Below, piece by piece: positions 1-8,993 of a DNA stretch of 64,000 bases. The notes beneath the pieces are model-generated. The model was not told the origin of the DNA. It searched no databases and was given only the letters and a program-made list of their open reading frames with translations. The DNA is from Dyadobacter jiangsuensis (lineage in GTDB: Bacteria > Bacteroidota > Bacteroidia > Cytophagales > Spirosomataceae), in assembly GCF_003014695.1 (NCBI RefSeq), contig NZ_PYAS01000013.1, forward strand, positions 62,001 to 126,000, read 5' to 3'. Each line of letters opens with the position of its first letter. Position 1 is the first letter of the stretch. The position numbers were made by a program, and so were the translations under genes.

Positions 1-398
1 AAGCCAAAGGCGTGCTCATTTCGACGGCTTACCGTGGATTACTGGTCTTCGAACTTTGCTTTAATGGTGCGATGATCGGCTATGCGGTACTGGTTGCTGT
101 TCTATTCTTTAAAAAGCGGGATTCATTTCCGATACTCTATATCTACTATCTGGGGATCAATTTGCTGGGCGTTATTCTTGACGCCTGCCTTACCTATGCG
201 TTGGTTGGCGATAGGGTAGCCGGCGAGCTCAACAATACAATCGTCTCAATCGGCAGGGTAATGTTTTTCTCCGCGATATGGATTCCGTACCTCATCAAGT
301 CTTCGCGCGTGCAGCGGACATTTGTCAATACCTACGGAGATCAGCCCGTCGAAAGGGAATTGAGCGAAGGCGCGGAAGTAGCGGAGCCTTTGGAATAA
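1..398 (+). CDS. Small multi-pass membrane protein, DUF2569-like (5' end outside window)
   Basis: The reading frame is open to the left edge, so the true start lies outside the window; the GTG at 12 is only the first in-window start codon. The visible ~130 residues hold three hydrophobic segments (about residues 9-33, 41-65 and 78-97 counted from position 12) and a hydrophilic tail. A W-x-P-Y at the end of the last segment followed by SSRVQRTF resembles DUF2569-type membrane proteins, which usually have one more N-terminal helix. The function of that family is not known to me. It converges on the susD-like gene and the two share a terminator. Confidence 0.6.
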   Translation, partial: AKGVLISTAYRGLLVFELCFNGAMIGYAVLVAVLFFKKRDSFPILYIYYLGINLLGVILDACLTYALVGDRVAGELNNTIVSIGRVMFFSAIWIPYLIKSSRVQRTFVNTYGDQPVERELSEGAEVAEPLE

Positions 399-416
399 TA
401 TTGGGGTGTGCCAAAC

Positions 417-455
417 AAAAAGCCGGTCGGAGCATCCCCCGACCGGCTTTTCTTT
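417..455. terminator. Bidirectional rho-independent terminator
   Basis: A 9-bp GC-rich stem (GCCGGTCGG at 422-430 with CCGACCGGC at 439-447) is flanked by an A-run on the left and a T-run on the right. It can stop transcription in both directions and sits between the convergent DUF2569-like and susD-like genes. Confidence 0.85.
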
Positions 456-468
456 CTTTACTCAAATA

Positions 469-2163
469 TCAATACCCATCATTCTGCTTCAAATACCCCG
501 GCAAATTCGATGCGCCGTCGATAGCCGTTTGCGGGATCGGGAAGATGCGTTTCTTCACGTCGGTGTTGGTTTTTTCGGTCCATTGGCCTTCGTATTTGCC
601 GAAACGGATCATGTCCGGGCGACGGAGCATTTCCCAGTAAAACTCGAAACCGCGTTCGCGGAACAGGAGGTCGAGGGTCATGCTGGTCAATGCGGGCGGC
701 GCGAGCGTTTTCGTGCGTGAAGCACGTACAAGGTTCACGTCAGCAAGGGCTCCGGCGGCGTCATTGCTTTTGCGGAGTTTCGCTTCGGCGCGCATCATAT
801 AAATGTCCGCCAGACGTGCGATCACGATATCGGCCTCGCCACGGTTACGACCGGTGTTCGACTTGCTGCTGAACTCGTATTTCTCTACGCGGTAGCCTGT
901 GTTGTAGTTACTTCCGGCAGTGGTGAAGTCGATCATCTCGCTGAAACTTACAGGCAAATCGGCGCGGTTACGCGTTACATAACTCAGTTTTCCTACTTTG
1001 AGCTTGCCGTCTGGGCAGCGGAGGAACGCACCATTCACACGTAATGCACCATATTGCTGGCCTCTCAGGATACCCCGGTTGATTTTGTAATCGGCGTCAG
1101 CAACACAGGTATCGGCGGCATTGGTGTAAATAGACATGTTTTGCTGGTAAAAACGCGGGTCACGAGAGGGATCCACCGCACCATAGGCTTGCACCCACGT
1201 CTGATAGAAGTCGGAAGTGATACCAGGGCCGTCGGTACCGTTCGCGGCGGGGAACTCAGCCAGCGGGAACTGGTCGCCGGAAATCGAGAAGTAGGCCATA
1301 CGGTTGTGTCCGTTCAGCTCGGCGCGTTGGTCGACGGCGAAAATGATCTCGTCGTTGGTATGGTTGTTATTCCCGAAAATTGCGAAATAATCAGCCGAAA
1401 GTTTTGCCTGGCCCGAGTTGATCACCTTGTCGGTGTACTGGATCACCTTATCCATATCCTCGGCTTTGAAATCAAACGTGGCGCCGTAGATGTTGCGGTA
1501 CACGGCTGCATTCAGGTTCAGGCGCGCGAGCAAGCTCCAAACGGCGGCTTGGTTCAGTCGGCCGGGGCCCACCACAGATTTTGGTTGTACCGTCGGCTCA
1601 ATAGCCAGCAATTCGCTTTCGATGTATTTGACGGCCTCGTCACCACGGATAATCTTGGAAGTGGTTCCCGGATCATCCTTCACAAACGCAATACCGAACA
1701 AATCGAGCATGACCATGTTGTAATAGGCGCGCATACCACGGGCCTCGGCGGTGTACAGTGCCGCGTTGGGTGAAGTAGCGGTTTTGAGACCTTCGATAGC
1801 TGTAATACACCGGGAGATAGACTGTACCAGCTGGTTCCAGGTGTTGTTTACGTTAGGGTCGGTGCTGGTGGTGTTGTGCCCGTGCAATGCGATGTAGATA
1901 CCGTTATCGCCCCAGTCGGTACCGCCGCGGTAGGGTAAGATCGCCTCGTCGGTGGAGATTTCCTGCAATGCAAAATAGGTGGTGTGCTGGAAAAGGTTGG
2001 GCAGCAATGCATAAGTAGGCGCCAGCAGTCCGTTGACTGTTTCTTCTTCCGAAAGTTTTGCCGTGAGCGTTTCATCGAGCACTTGTTCTTTCAGATCGGT
2101 ACAGGCGTTGCTGAGCATCAGCAGGCCGGTTACCGCAAATATGGTTGATAGTTTCTTCTTCAT
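469..2163 (-). CDS. SusD/RagB-family outer-membrane nutrient-binding lipoprotein
   Basis: This 564-residue protein is the surface lipoprotein that captures oligosaccharides or other polymers for the TonB-dependent transporter encoded just upstream. The N-terminus is a lipoprotein signal with the lipobox LSNAC (Cys21). The body follows the SusD pattern: a helical region with ISRCITAIEGL and a late segment with DIYMMRAEAKLR, then RASRTKT and the FRERGFEFYWE block near the C-terminus. It ends with the usual RIFPIP and a YLKQNDGY tail. It lies 10 bp downstream of the susC-like gene and must be co-transcribed with it. No glycoside hydrolase sits beside the pair, so the substrate cannot be read from context. 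Confidence 0.95.
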   Translation of the reverse strand: MKKKLSTIFAVTGLLMLSNACTDLKEQVLDETLTAKLSEEETVNGLLAPTYALLPNLFQHTTYFALQEISTDEAILPYRGGTDWGDNGIYIALHGHNTTSTDPNVNNTWNQLVQSISRCITAIEGLKTATSPNAALYTAEARGMRAYYNMVMLDLFGIAFVKDDPGTTSKIIRGDEAVKYIESELLAIEPTVQPKSVVGPGRLNQAAVWSLLARLNLNAAVYRNIYGATFDFKAEDMDKVIQYTDKVINSGQAKLSADYFAIFGNNNHTNDEIIFAVDQRAELNGHNRMAYFSISGDQFPLAEFPAANGTDGPGITSDFYQTWVQAYGAVDPSRDPRFYQQNMSIYTNAADTCVADADYKINRGILRGQQYGALRVNGAFLRCPDGKLKVGKLSYVTRNRADLPVSFSEMIDFTTAGSNYNTGYRVEKYEFSSKSNTGRNRGEADIVIARLADIYMMRAEAKLRKSNDAAGALADVNLVRASRTKTLAPPALTSMTLDLLFRERGFEFYWEMLRRPDMIRFGKYEGQWTEKTNTDVKKRIFPIPQTAIDGASNLPGYLKQNDGY

Positions 2164-2173
2164 GGGTCAATAA

Positions 2174-5100
2174 TTAAAAGCCGAGATTGATCGAGAAAAT
2201 GACGGTTTTCGCTTTCGGATAGCTCAGGTAGTCGATACCGTAAGAGGTAATACCGGCGATCGAACGGTCGTTGTTAACTTCCGGGTCGTAGCCATTGTAT
2301 TTGGTCCACAATGCCAGGTTCTGGCCTGTTACCGAAATGCGGGCTGTCTGTACCCATCTGTTGATGCCAAGCTTGGCAGTATTGAGATTATAACCCAACA
2401 CAAGGTTGTTCAGTCTCAGGTAAGCGCCGTTTTTGAGATACCTCGTGGAAACTCCTGCCGAGTTATTGATCGATTCCTCCGGCGATGCAAGCGCTTCCGG
2501 CGTTACATTCACGCCTTTCGACAGTTTCAGTTTGTAGAAGTTGGAGTTGGCGGTGTTGTCATACACTTTGTTGCCCGCAACACCATTGAAGTTAGCGGTC
2601 AGATCAAAGCCTTTGAAACTGATATTTCCATTGAAGTTGTACATGCGCGTAGGCAATGCGGTACCGGCCACGATCCGGTCGGCGTCGTTAACAATGCCGT
2701 TGCCGTCCACGTCGCGGAACTTGCTGATGCCTTTTTCATCAAAACCGATAAACTCTTTCAGATAGAATGAACCGATGGCTTCGCCGTTGATGTAGCCGTT
2801 GATGGTCGCCGAAGTCAGACCTGATCCCTGCGCGGAACCTGACGGAATTACGGTGTAAGGCGAGTGCTCCACGCGGTTTTTGATGAAAGTAATGTTTCCA
2901 CCGAATGAATATTTCAGGCCGTTTTCGAGCGCATTGCGGTAATTCAGGTCAAGCTCCAATCCCTGGTTGATAATCTGCATGTTAGGCACATTGGTCCAGA
3001 AGGTACCGGCAGGCTGAACAGGATCGGCCGGGATTACTTCGAGGAGGATTTTTTCAGATACTTTTCTGAAGTAATCGATTTCTCCGGTTAATGCGCCCTT
3101 GAACAAGCCGAAATCAAGACCTAAGTCAGTCTGTTTGGAAACCTCCCACTGAATGTCGGGGTTAGCCAGACGTGTGTAAGTTGTTCCGCCAGGGTAGTTG
3201 GTACCTGGGTCCAATGGATAGCTGGCTGTTCCTGAAACCACCGATGTGAACCTCGCCTGGGTAATTTTGGAGGGGATTTCCTGGTTACCCGTCGATCCCC
3301 AACCCGCGCGGAGTTTCAGTTCCGAGAATGGCGAGGACTTCATGAAAGGTTCCTCAGAGATTCTCCAACCTGCCGAGAATGAAGGGAAAGATCCGTATTT
3401 GTTGTTAGAACCAAACTTCGAGGATCCGTCGATACGCAATGTCGCGGTGAGCAAATACCTGTCTTTGAAACCGTAGCTCGCGCGTCCGAAGAAGGATTGC
3501 AGCTCATTGATAGTGGCAAAACCGCCTGGCTGGTTCAGTGTCAATGAAAGATCCTGTCCCAGGCCCGGGTTGTAGATCGGCTCGATGTCCGAGATCGGGA
3601 ACTTGTTGATGCTGAAATTCCTGCTCTGAATGAAAATGCGCTGGTAGGAATGACCGAGCAACGCCGTCAGGCTGTGCACTTTCGTATTCAACGTGTAAGT
3701 CAGGTAGTTTTCGATCAGCCTGTTGGTATTGCGCAGGCCGTAGGTTTCCAGACGTCCGATTTCCGCCGGGATCGTGCTCGGCAGCAATTGCTTATCCTGG
3801 GTAGCCGTAGAATTGTCAATGCCGAAATTCAGCTTGTAAACCAGCCCGTCGATAATCTTCACCGAAGGCGAAATACTTGCAAGTACGCGGTTGGTAGTCA
3901 GCTCTTCCTTGTACTGTTGCAGGGTAAACAAAGGGTTGGTAAAATCCTGGTATTGAACAATCTGTCCGTTTGCGTCATAGGGCGCATACGTAGGGTTGAT
4001 CGTCAGGGCGCTACCTATTACACCCTGGTTGTTGGGGCGCGTGTTTTTGGTATTCGTCGCATTCAGGTTGAAATCGAGCGTCACACGGTCCTCAAACAGT
4101 TTTTGGGAGAGATTCACACGGCCTGTGTAGCGGTTCTGCTGGCTGTTTTTCAGGATACCTTGTTGCTTCTGGGCTCCGAATGAAGCGTAGTACGTCATTT
4201 TTTCGCTGCCACCGCCAACGGATATGTTGTGGTTGTGCGTAGTAGCCGTCCGGAAAATTTCTTTTTGCCAGTCGGTGTTCGCTTTGCCATCGGTTACGGT
4301 AGCACCCAATTTCGCGGCTTCCGCGAGGAACTCAGGTCCCGAAAGTACGTCGAGCGGACGGGCCACATTCGAGATGCCGAGGCTTCCCGAGTACGTAACG
4401 TTCGCCTGGCCTGTCTTGCCTTTTTTGGTGGTAATGAGGATAACCCCGTTTGCGCCGCGTGCTCCGTAAATGGCTGTGGCCGAAGCATCTTTCAACACGT
4501 CGATCGATTCGATATCCTGCGGGTTCAGGAAGTTGAGCGGGTTTGCATCACCCCCTGTGCCGCTGTTGTCGAGTGCCATACCGTCCACGACGAACAATGG
4601 CGTACTACCCGTACGCACACCACCCGGACCGCGAACGGTAATGTTGGTCTTGCCGCCCGGTTCACCGGTAGCCGACGTGATGTTCACGCCCGACACCCTT
4701 CCTTGCAGCAATTGTTCAGGCGAGTTGATGATACCCTGGTTAAACTCGGCACTTTTGAGTGATTTCACCGAACCGGTAATGTCCTTTTTCGTAGCGACAC
4801 CATAACCAACTACTACCACCTCGCTAAGGTTGGAAGCCGATTCTTTGAGCTTTATTTCAATGGAATTGGCATTGCTTTCGGTAAGCAGGAAGTCTTTAAT
4901 GGATTGCTTTTCAAAGCCGATGTAGCTGAATTCCAGGTTGTACAGCTGGCCTGTTTGCAGCTTTGCAAAACTGAAAGAGCCTGATTCGTTGGTTGTTGCA
5001 CCTTGCTTGTTATTGCCGTTGGCATCGGAGATCACTACGGTAACGCCGGGCAGACCTTCGGAAGAACCTTCGGTCGTCACTTTTCCGGTGAGGGTAACCT

Positions 5101-5263
5101 CCTGCAATGTATTCATGTTGGTTTCAACATGTTTTCTGGGCTGGCCTTCGGGAACGGGTATTTCAGCTGCGGCAATGGCATGGAGGCCGCACACGGCCGT
5201 TACTTGCATAAGGCAGTTTCTGATTATTCCGGTCCTGACTGATAGAGTCGAAGTCTTTCTCAT
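2174..5263 (-). CDS. SusC/RagA-family TonB-dependent outer-membrane transporter
   Basis: This 1029-residue protein is the outer-membrane channel partner of the SusD-like lipoprotein and imports its ligand using TonB energy. After a signal region there is a carboxypeptidase-D regulatory-like domain (about residues 54-140, starting LTGKV), the typical EVVVVGYG motif (149-155), a plug domain with LLQGRVSGV and ATAIYGARGANGVILITTKKGK, and a long beta-barrel ending in NLGF with a terminal phenylalanine. Length and order are normal for the family. The ATG at 5261-5263 is the first good start. Two identical LacI-type operators lie about 145-175 bp upstream, suggesting sugar-responsive control by a regulator encoded elsewhere. 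Confidence 0.96.
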   Translation of the reverse strand: MRKTSTLSVRTGIIRNCLMQVTAVCGLHAIAAAEIPVPEGQPRKHVETNMNTLQEVTLTGKVTTEGSSEGLPGVTVVISDANGNNKQGATTNESGSFSFAKLQTGQLYNLEFSYIGFEKQSIKDFLLTESNANSIEIKLKESASNLSEVVVVGYGVATKKDITGSVKSLKSAEFNQGIINSPEQLLQGRVSGVNITSATGEPGGKTNITVRGPGGVRTGSTPLFVVDGMALDNSGTGGDANPLNFLNPQDIESIDVLKDASATAIYGARGANGVILITTKKGKTGQANVTYSGSLGISNVARPLDVLSGPEFLAEAAKLGATVTDGKANTDWQKEIFRTATTHNHNISVGGGSEKMTYYASFGAQKQQGILKNSQQNRYTGRVNLSQKLFEDRVTLDFNLNATNTKNTRPNNQGVIGSALTINPTYAPYDANGQIVQYQDFTNPLFTLQQYKEELTTNRVLASISPSVKIIDGLVYKLNFGIDNSTATQDKQLLPSTIPAEIGRLETYGLRNTNRLIENYLTYTLNTKVHSLTALLGHSYQRIFIQSRNFSINKFPISDIEPIYNPGLGQDLSLTLNQPGGFATINELQSFFGRASYGFKDRYLLTATLRIDGSSKFGSNNKYGSFPSFSAGWRISEEPFMKSSPFSELKLRAGWGSTGNQEIPSKITQARFTSVVSGTASYPLDPGTNYPGGTTYTRLANPDIQWEVSKQTDLGLDFGLFKGALTGEIDYFRKVSEKILLEVIPADPVQPAGTFWTNVPNMQIINQGLELDLNYRNALENGLKYSFGGNITFIKNRVEHSPYTVIPSGSAQGSGLTSATINGYINGEAIGSFYLKEFIGFDEKGISKFRDVDGNGIVNDADRIVAGTALPTRMYNFNGNISFKGFDLTANFNGVAGNKVYDNTANSNFYKLKLSKGVNVTPEALASPEESINNSAGVSTRYLKNGAYLRLNNLVLGYNLNTAKLGINRWVQTARISVTGQNLALWTKYNGYDPEVNNDRSIAGITSYGIDYLSYPKAKTVIFSINLGF

Positions 5264-5687
5264 AGTCGTGGATTATTGGATTTTACAGTGAATAGAAAGT
5301 TGAGGCAGAAGAGATTTTTAGTCATAGAGGAAAATTTGGGAGTTAAGAACCACAAGATTACGTATTGTATTATTAAGATAATTAATAGTAATTACTTTAT
5401 AGTCAATGCAAACGTTTGAAATTCTGTGCAAACGTTTGAAAAAATATGAAGATTAAATTGGATGAAATTAATATTGCTTTTTGCGGTGTAGGAATAGTGA
5501 TTTTAAATCACCCCAAAGTCTAATCGGGATGGGAAAAGTTGCATTTAAGCAGCATTTCGAGCCAAAATTGGCATTACGAGGAAGAATAAATGAAGGAATG
5601 GGTTTTAAGGAATTGTTAAATCGCCGTGCGCGGATAGGACGCGGGTTGGAAAATGTAGTAGCGGGAAGACGGAGAAAAGAGGGACGG
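5264..5687. other. Intergenic region upstream of the susC-like gene
   Basis: This 424-bp stretch holds the susC/susD control region. I see the LacI-type operator pair at 5409-5438, a weak minus-strand -7 candidate (TAATCTTG, 5360-5353) and a 15-nt symmetric sequence at 5497-5511 (arms GTGATTT and AAATCAC around one T). Overlapping short open frames on both strands in 5468-5726 give low-complexity, family-less peptides and are judged not to be genes. Confidence 0.6.
5409..5438. promoter_or_regulatory. Tandem LacI-type operators upstream of susC/susD
   Basis: The perfect 10-bp palindrome CAAACGTTTG occurs at 5409-5418 and again at 5429-5438, embedded in a longer identical direct repeat (TGCAAACGTTTGAA). 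The start-to-start distance is exactly 20 bp, close to two helical turns, so two dimers would bind on the same face. The central CG flanked by A and T tracts is the hallmark of LacI/GalR-family operators. No lacI-type gene is in the window. Confidence 0.7.
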
Positions 5688-5921
5688 TTAAGCGGCGCTG
5701 TCTGCCGGGACAACTTTCAGGGTTAGCCCATGCGTTTTCAGGAGTTGATCCAGCTCTTGCTGGTGTTCGGCCAAGAGCTCTTCGTATTGTTTGATCATTA
5801 ACCATGAATCGCCTGATTCGCGATGCATTTGCAGAGTTTGATTAGTGATTGCTACAAGTCCTATGAGCCGTGACACGCGCGACTCCCATTCTTCGAGTTC
5901 TATTATCGACTGTGGTTTCAT
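5688..5921 (-). CDS. Small helical protein, partner of the nucleotidyltransferase-like gene
   Basis: I do not recognise this 77-residue protein. It is charged and predicted by eye to be mostly alpha-helical, with ELEEWESRVSRLIGL near the start and a Glu/Gln-rich helix EELLAEHQQELDQLL in the second half; there is no signal peptide or membrane segment. It starts 3 bp after the stop of the nucleotidyltransferase-like gene and is almost certainly translated from the same mRNA. A short helical protein behind a minimal nucleotidyltransferase is reminiscent of toxin-antitoxin or substrate-adaptor pairs, but I see no HEPN RxxxxH motif. Confidence 0.7.
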   Translation of the reverse strand: MKPQSIIELEEWESRVSRLIGLVAITNQTLQMHRESGDSWLMIKQYEELLAEHQQELDQLLKTHGLTLKVVPADSAA

Positions 5922-5924
5922 GAC

Positions 5925-6389
5925 TCAATAATCTAATTGTACAAATCCTTTCGATTGTCCTTTTCGGGAGTCTCTAATAAACTCGTGAATCCACTGCTTA
6001 GAATCCAGATAAGAGCGAATAAAATGCTTGTGATCGGTTGGGTAATCTTTAACAAAGTACCCGTCAAGGTGGAGACTTTGTTCTCGACTGTATTCTCTCA
6101 AATTGCTAAGCGCATGCTCGTTTCGGCTAAAAGTTTTTGCATTTGCAAATGTCACAAAATCAATGTCATTGGGATTAAGTTTCCTGGTAACAAAGCTCCC
6201 GTCTATCCATTGATGGAAATCCGTGCCAATGATAGTGACCAGTTTTTCCATGTATACAGAAAAACTCTGGAAAATCACCTGCCTCGTACTTGATCGGGGA
6301 AAAGCGTCCACAAATTCAGCTTTAAATGTAGCCCAGTCGGTGTAAATAATCTCGTAAGTCGTCAAGTTGCCATTAATGTCAAATTCCAA
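5925..6389 (-). CDS. Nucleotidyltransferase-fold protein (DUF6932-like)
   Basis: This 154-residue protein carries the signature of the DNA polymerase beta-like nucleotidyltransferase fold: G64-S65, then eleven residues later D76-x-D78 within NPNDIDFVTF, the expected metal-binding pair. Family members typically start with a short M-x-F-x-x-x-GNL segment, which matches the start used here. That start codon is TTG (6389-6387); an in-frame TGA lies just upstream and the next methionine is residue 47, so no ATG can serve. The substrate is unknown. The gene is followed after 3 bp by the small helical gene and preceded by a perfect 11-bp inverted repeat that may act in autoregulation. Confidence 0.75.
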   Translation of the reverse strand: MEFDINGNLTTYEIIYTDWATFKAEFVDAFPRSSTRQVIFQSFSVYMEKLVTIIGTDFHQWIDGSFVTRKLNPNDIDFVTFANAKTFSRNEHALSNLREYSREQSLHLDGYFVKDYPTDHKHFIRSYLDSKQWIHEFIRDSRKGQSKGFVQLDY

Positions 6390-6398
6390 GTGTGTGTA

Positions 6399-6434
6399 GT
6401 TTAATTTTCAATATAAATATACCGAAAATTAAAC
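6399..6434. promoter_or_regulatory. Inverted repeat in front of the nucleotidyltransferase-like gene
   Basis: Perfect 11-bp arms (GTTTAATTTTC at 6399-6409, GAAAATTAAAC at 6424-6434) enclose 14 bp. The element fills the gap between the permease stop and the TTG start, ending 9 bp before the start codon. On the minus strand the loop reads GGTATATTTATATT, with TATATTTA one base off the Bacteroidota -7 consensus, so a bound repressor would cover the promoter. It could alternatively be a weak transcript hairpin. Confidence 0.5.
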
Positions 6435-6436
6435 AC

Positions 6437-8980
6437 TTAAACATCTTGCCGCAATACCTCCAAAGGCGGTCGGGACAGGATGCCGCGGCTGTTGAGCAAA
6501 CCGATGATTACGGTTAGCAAAGAGACAAAAAGGAATATCAATACCACGGGGCCGAGCTCGGGTTTGAATTCGGATTCGAAGTTGAATTTTGCAAGGCAGA
6601 AGCTTCCGACGAGGGCGATGAGGATGCCGGTGAATGCTGCCAGCGCACCCAGGAAGAAGTATTCGAGCGAGGTAATGACGAATATCTGCCTCCGGCTCGC
6701 ACCTAATGTCCGGAGGAGGACGCTTTCCTGAATGCGCTGGTATTTACTGATCATGACGGACGCAATGAGGACGATCAGCCCGGTAAGAATGCTGAAACCG
6801 GCCATAAAGCGGATCACGAAGCCGATTTTCTTGAAAATATCGTCCAGCACACGCAGCACCAGGGCAAGATCGATGATCGAAATGTTGGGGTATTGCCTTA
6901 CCAACGCCTGCTGGAACCGTGCGGAGACGGTCGGGTTGGGTACGTGCGTGAGCATGGCGTGGAATTGCGGCGCATCTTCGAGCACGCCTGTGGGGAATAC
7001 GACGAGGAAATTGGTACGGACCTCACTCCAGTTGACTTCCCGGAAGCTGGCAATAACGGTGGGCATAATGGTGCCCTGCACATTGAAAACCAGCGTGTCG
7101 CCAAGTTCCAGGCGGCTTCTCTCTGCGAACCCGCCTTCCACGGAAATAGGAATCAGCTCGGAGGATTTATCGTATTTCCCCTGCCATTTGCCTTTGGTGA
7201 TTTTTTCGGAAGAAGTAGTGGAGTCCCGGAAAGTGACGCGGTACTCGCGGCCGAAAATGCGACGTGACTGCTCGGCGGTGGTATCGCCTTCGAAATCGGC
7301 GGCGGTTTTGCCATTGACTTCTTCCAGGCGCATATTCACAATGGGGACGCTCTGGTTGATAGGTACATGCTGGGCTTTTGCAATTGCCAGCACGCCGTCT
7401 TTCTGATGGCTCTGAATGTCGAAAAGCACCATATTTGGCTGGTTGCCGCTGCTCGAAAGCTTCACGCGGGTGAGCAGGATAGTTTGAATGAAAAAGAGCG
7501 TGCAGATCAGCGAAGTACCGAGGCCTACCGACACGATCAGAATGGTGGTTTGGTTGTTGGGACGGTACAAATTCGCCAGGCCCTGGCGCCAGAGGTAGCT
7601 CCATGAAGTAGGGAAAAACTTGCGTACAAGCCACATCAGCAGGCTGGCGATACCAAATAGGATCAGGAATGAAGCGAGAATGCTGGCAGTAAATACCAGT
7701 GCCTGCACCCAGGTTTGCATTTGCAGGAATGAAAACCCGAAAATGAACAGGACAATCAGCCCGTACAATGCCCAGCTTACGGCGTCGCGTTCGGGATGGG
7801 ACGCGTCCGAAGCAGAGCGCAGTACATTCAGTGGGGACACTTTGCGGATGGATACCAGCGGCGGCAATGCGAAAAGTATGGAAATGAGCACACCGATCGC
7901 CAACCCTTGCCCGATGGCAGGCCATGAGATGTCGGTAGTAAGATCAAATGGAAGGAGATCTTTCAATACCACAGGTAAAAACTGCTGGATGACCGTTCCC
8001 AGTATGGTGCCGAGCACGGTGCCGATGAGCCCGATACCCGCGATTTGAATCAGATAAATCAGAAATGCCTGCGATGCTTTTACGCCCAGGCAGCGGAGTA
8101 TCGCAATGGAGTTCAGTTTCTCACGCACATAGATATGAATGGCGCTCGCTACGCCTATGCACCCGAGCAGGAGTGCCACGAATCCTACCAGCGAGAGAAA
8201 GCGTGTGAGATCGCGGAAGGACCGGCCGGTATCTTCTTTCTGGCTTTGGACGGTATTGAAATCAAGGTCGTATTTCTCGAATTTCGGTTCGAGCGTGTTG
8301 ACCATCTTTTCGACATCCGTTTTCGCGGGATATTTGAAGTAATACCTGTAACCGACCCGGCTGCCTTTTTGCATAAGGCCTGTCTGATCCAGAAAGCGCA
8401 TCGGAATGTATACAACGGGCGCTACAGAGGCAGTAACTCCGGTCGCGCCGGGCGCTTTTTCAAGCACTCCTGCAATGGCGAAAGTGACTTCACCAATCCG
8501 GATCGAATCTCCGACTTGTGCGCGGTATTGCAGCATCAGGGTTTGATCAACCAGCGCCTCCTGGCGGTTCCGGAAAGTCTTTTCGGCGGAAACCGGAATG
8601 GTTTCCAGCTTGCCGTAATAGGGGAAATCGCCGGAGAGCGCCTTCACCTGCGTCAATCGGCTTCCACCGCCTTTGTTGAAATACACCATGGAGGCGAATG
8701 CGCGTTCCTCGGAGCGTACTTTACCCAGCGAATCGACGAACGCCAAGGCTTTTCCCTCGATTTTTTTGCCACTGTAAATCGACAGGTCCGCACCGATCAG
8801 CGTAGCGGCCTGGTTGTCGATATTGTCGCGGAGGTTGTCGCCGAGCGAGTAAATGGCCACGAGCGCGGCAATACCGAGGATAATGGACGATATAAATAAG
8901 GCCAGCCGGGCGCGGTTTCTACGGCTGTCGCGCCAGGCCATTTGCAATAACCACGAAAGGTTGAAAGTATTGGAGTTCAT
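6437..8980 (-). CDS. ybbP: ABC transporter permease, FtsX/LolCE type (YbbP-like)
   Basis: This 847-residue inner-membrane protein has two FtsX-type halves. An N-terminal helix (about 28-48) is followed by a periplasmic domain, a membrane bundle around 265-380, helices at about 405-500, a second periplasmic domain (about 505-720) and a final bundle with the conserved SILTGLIVLIASVMISKY and LRTLGASRRQI segments. Members export or handle lipophilic compounds rather than import nutrients. It starts 13 bp after ybbA, its ATPase, and tesA is divergent, exactly as in E. coli ybbP-ybbA-tesA. The transported substrate of YbbAP is not firmly established. Confidence 0.9.
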   Translation of the reverse strand: MNSNTFNLSWLLQMAWRDSRRNRARLALFISSIILGIAALVAIYSLGDNLRDNIDNQAATLIGADLSIYSGKKIEGKALAFVDSLGKVRSEERAFASMVYFNKGGGSRLTQVKALSGDFPYYGKLETIPVSAEKTFRNRQEALVDQTLMLQYRAQVGDSIRIGEVTFAIAGVLEKAPGATGVTASVAPVVYIPMRFLDQTGLMQKGSRVGYRYYFKYPAKTDVEKMVNTLEPKFEKYDLDFNTVQSQKEDTGRSFRDLTRFLSLVGFVALLLGCIGVASAIHIYVREKLNSIAILRCLGVKASQAFLIYLIQIAGIGLIGTVLGTILGTVIQQFLPVVLKDLLPFDLTTDISWPAIGQGLAIGVLISILFALPPLVSIRKVSPLNVLRSASDASHPERDAVSWALYGLIVLFIFGFSFLQMQTWVQALVFTASILASFLILFGIASLLMWLVRKFFPTSWSYLWRQGLANLYRPNNQTTILIVSVGLGTSLICTLFFIQTILLTRVKLSSSGNQPNMVLFDIQSHQKDGVLAIAKAQHVPINQSVPIVNMRLEEVNGKTAADFEGDTTAEQSRRIFGREYRVTFRDSTTSSEKITKGKWQGKYDKSSELIPISVEGGFAERSRLELGDTLVFNVQGTIMPTVIASFREVNWSEVRTNFLVVFPTGVLEDAPQFHAMLTHVPNPTVSARFQQALVRQYPNISIIDLALVLRVLDDIFKKIGFVIRFMAGFSILTGLIVLIASVMISKYQRIQESVLLRTLGASRRQIFVITSLEYFFLGALAAFTGILIALVGSFCLAKFNFESEFKPELGPVVLIFLFVSLLTVIIGLLNSRGILSRPPLEVLRQDV

Positions 8981-8993
8981 CGGAAATTCACGG

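Noticed and set aside
5468..5726. Overlapping 81-codon open frames on both strands upstream of the susC-like gene.
   Set aside because: Arg-rich, low-complexity translations without family features, mutually overlapping and partly antisense to the 77-residue gene.
8045..8899. A 284-codon plus-strand frame across the ybbP-like gene.
   Set aside because: Antisense shadow; the FtsX-type permease on the other strand is complete and conserved.
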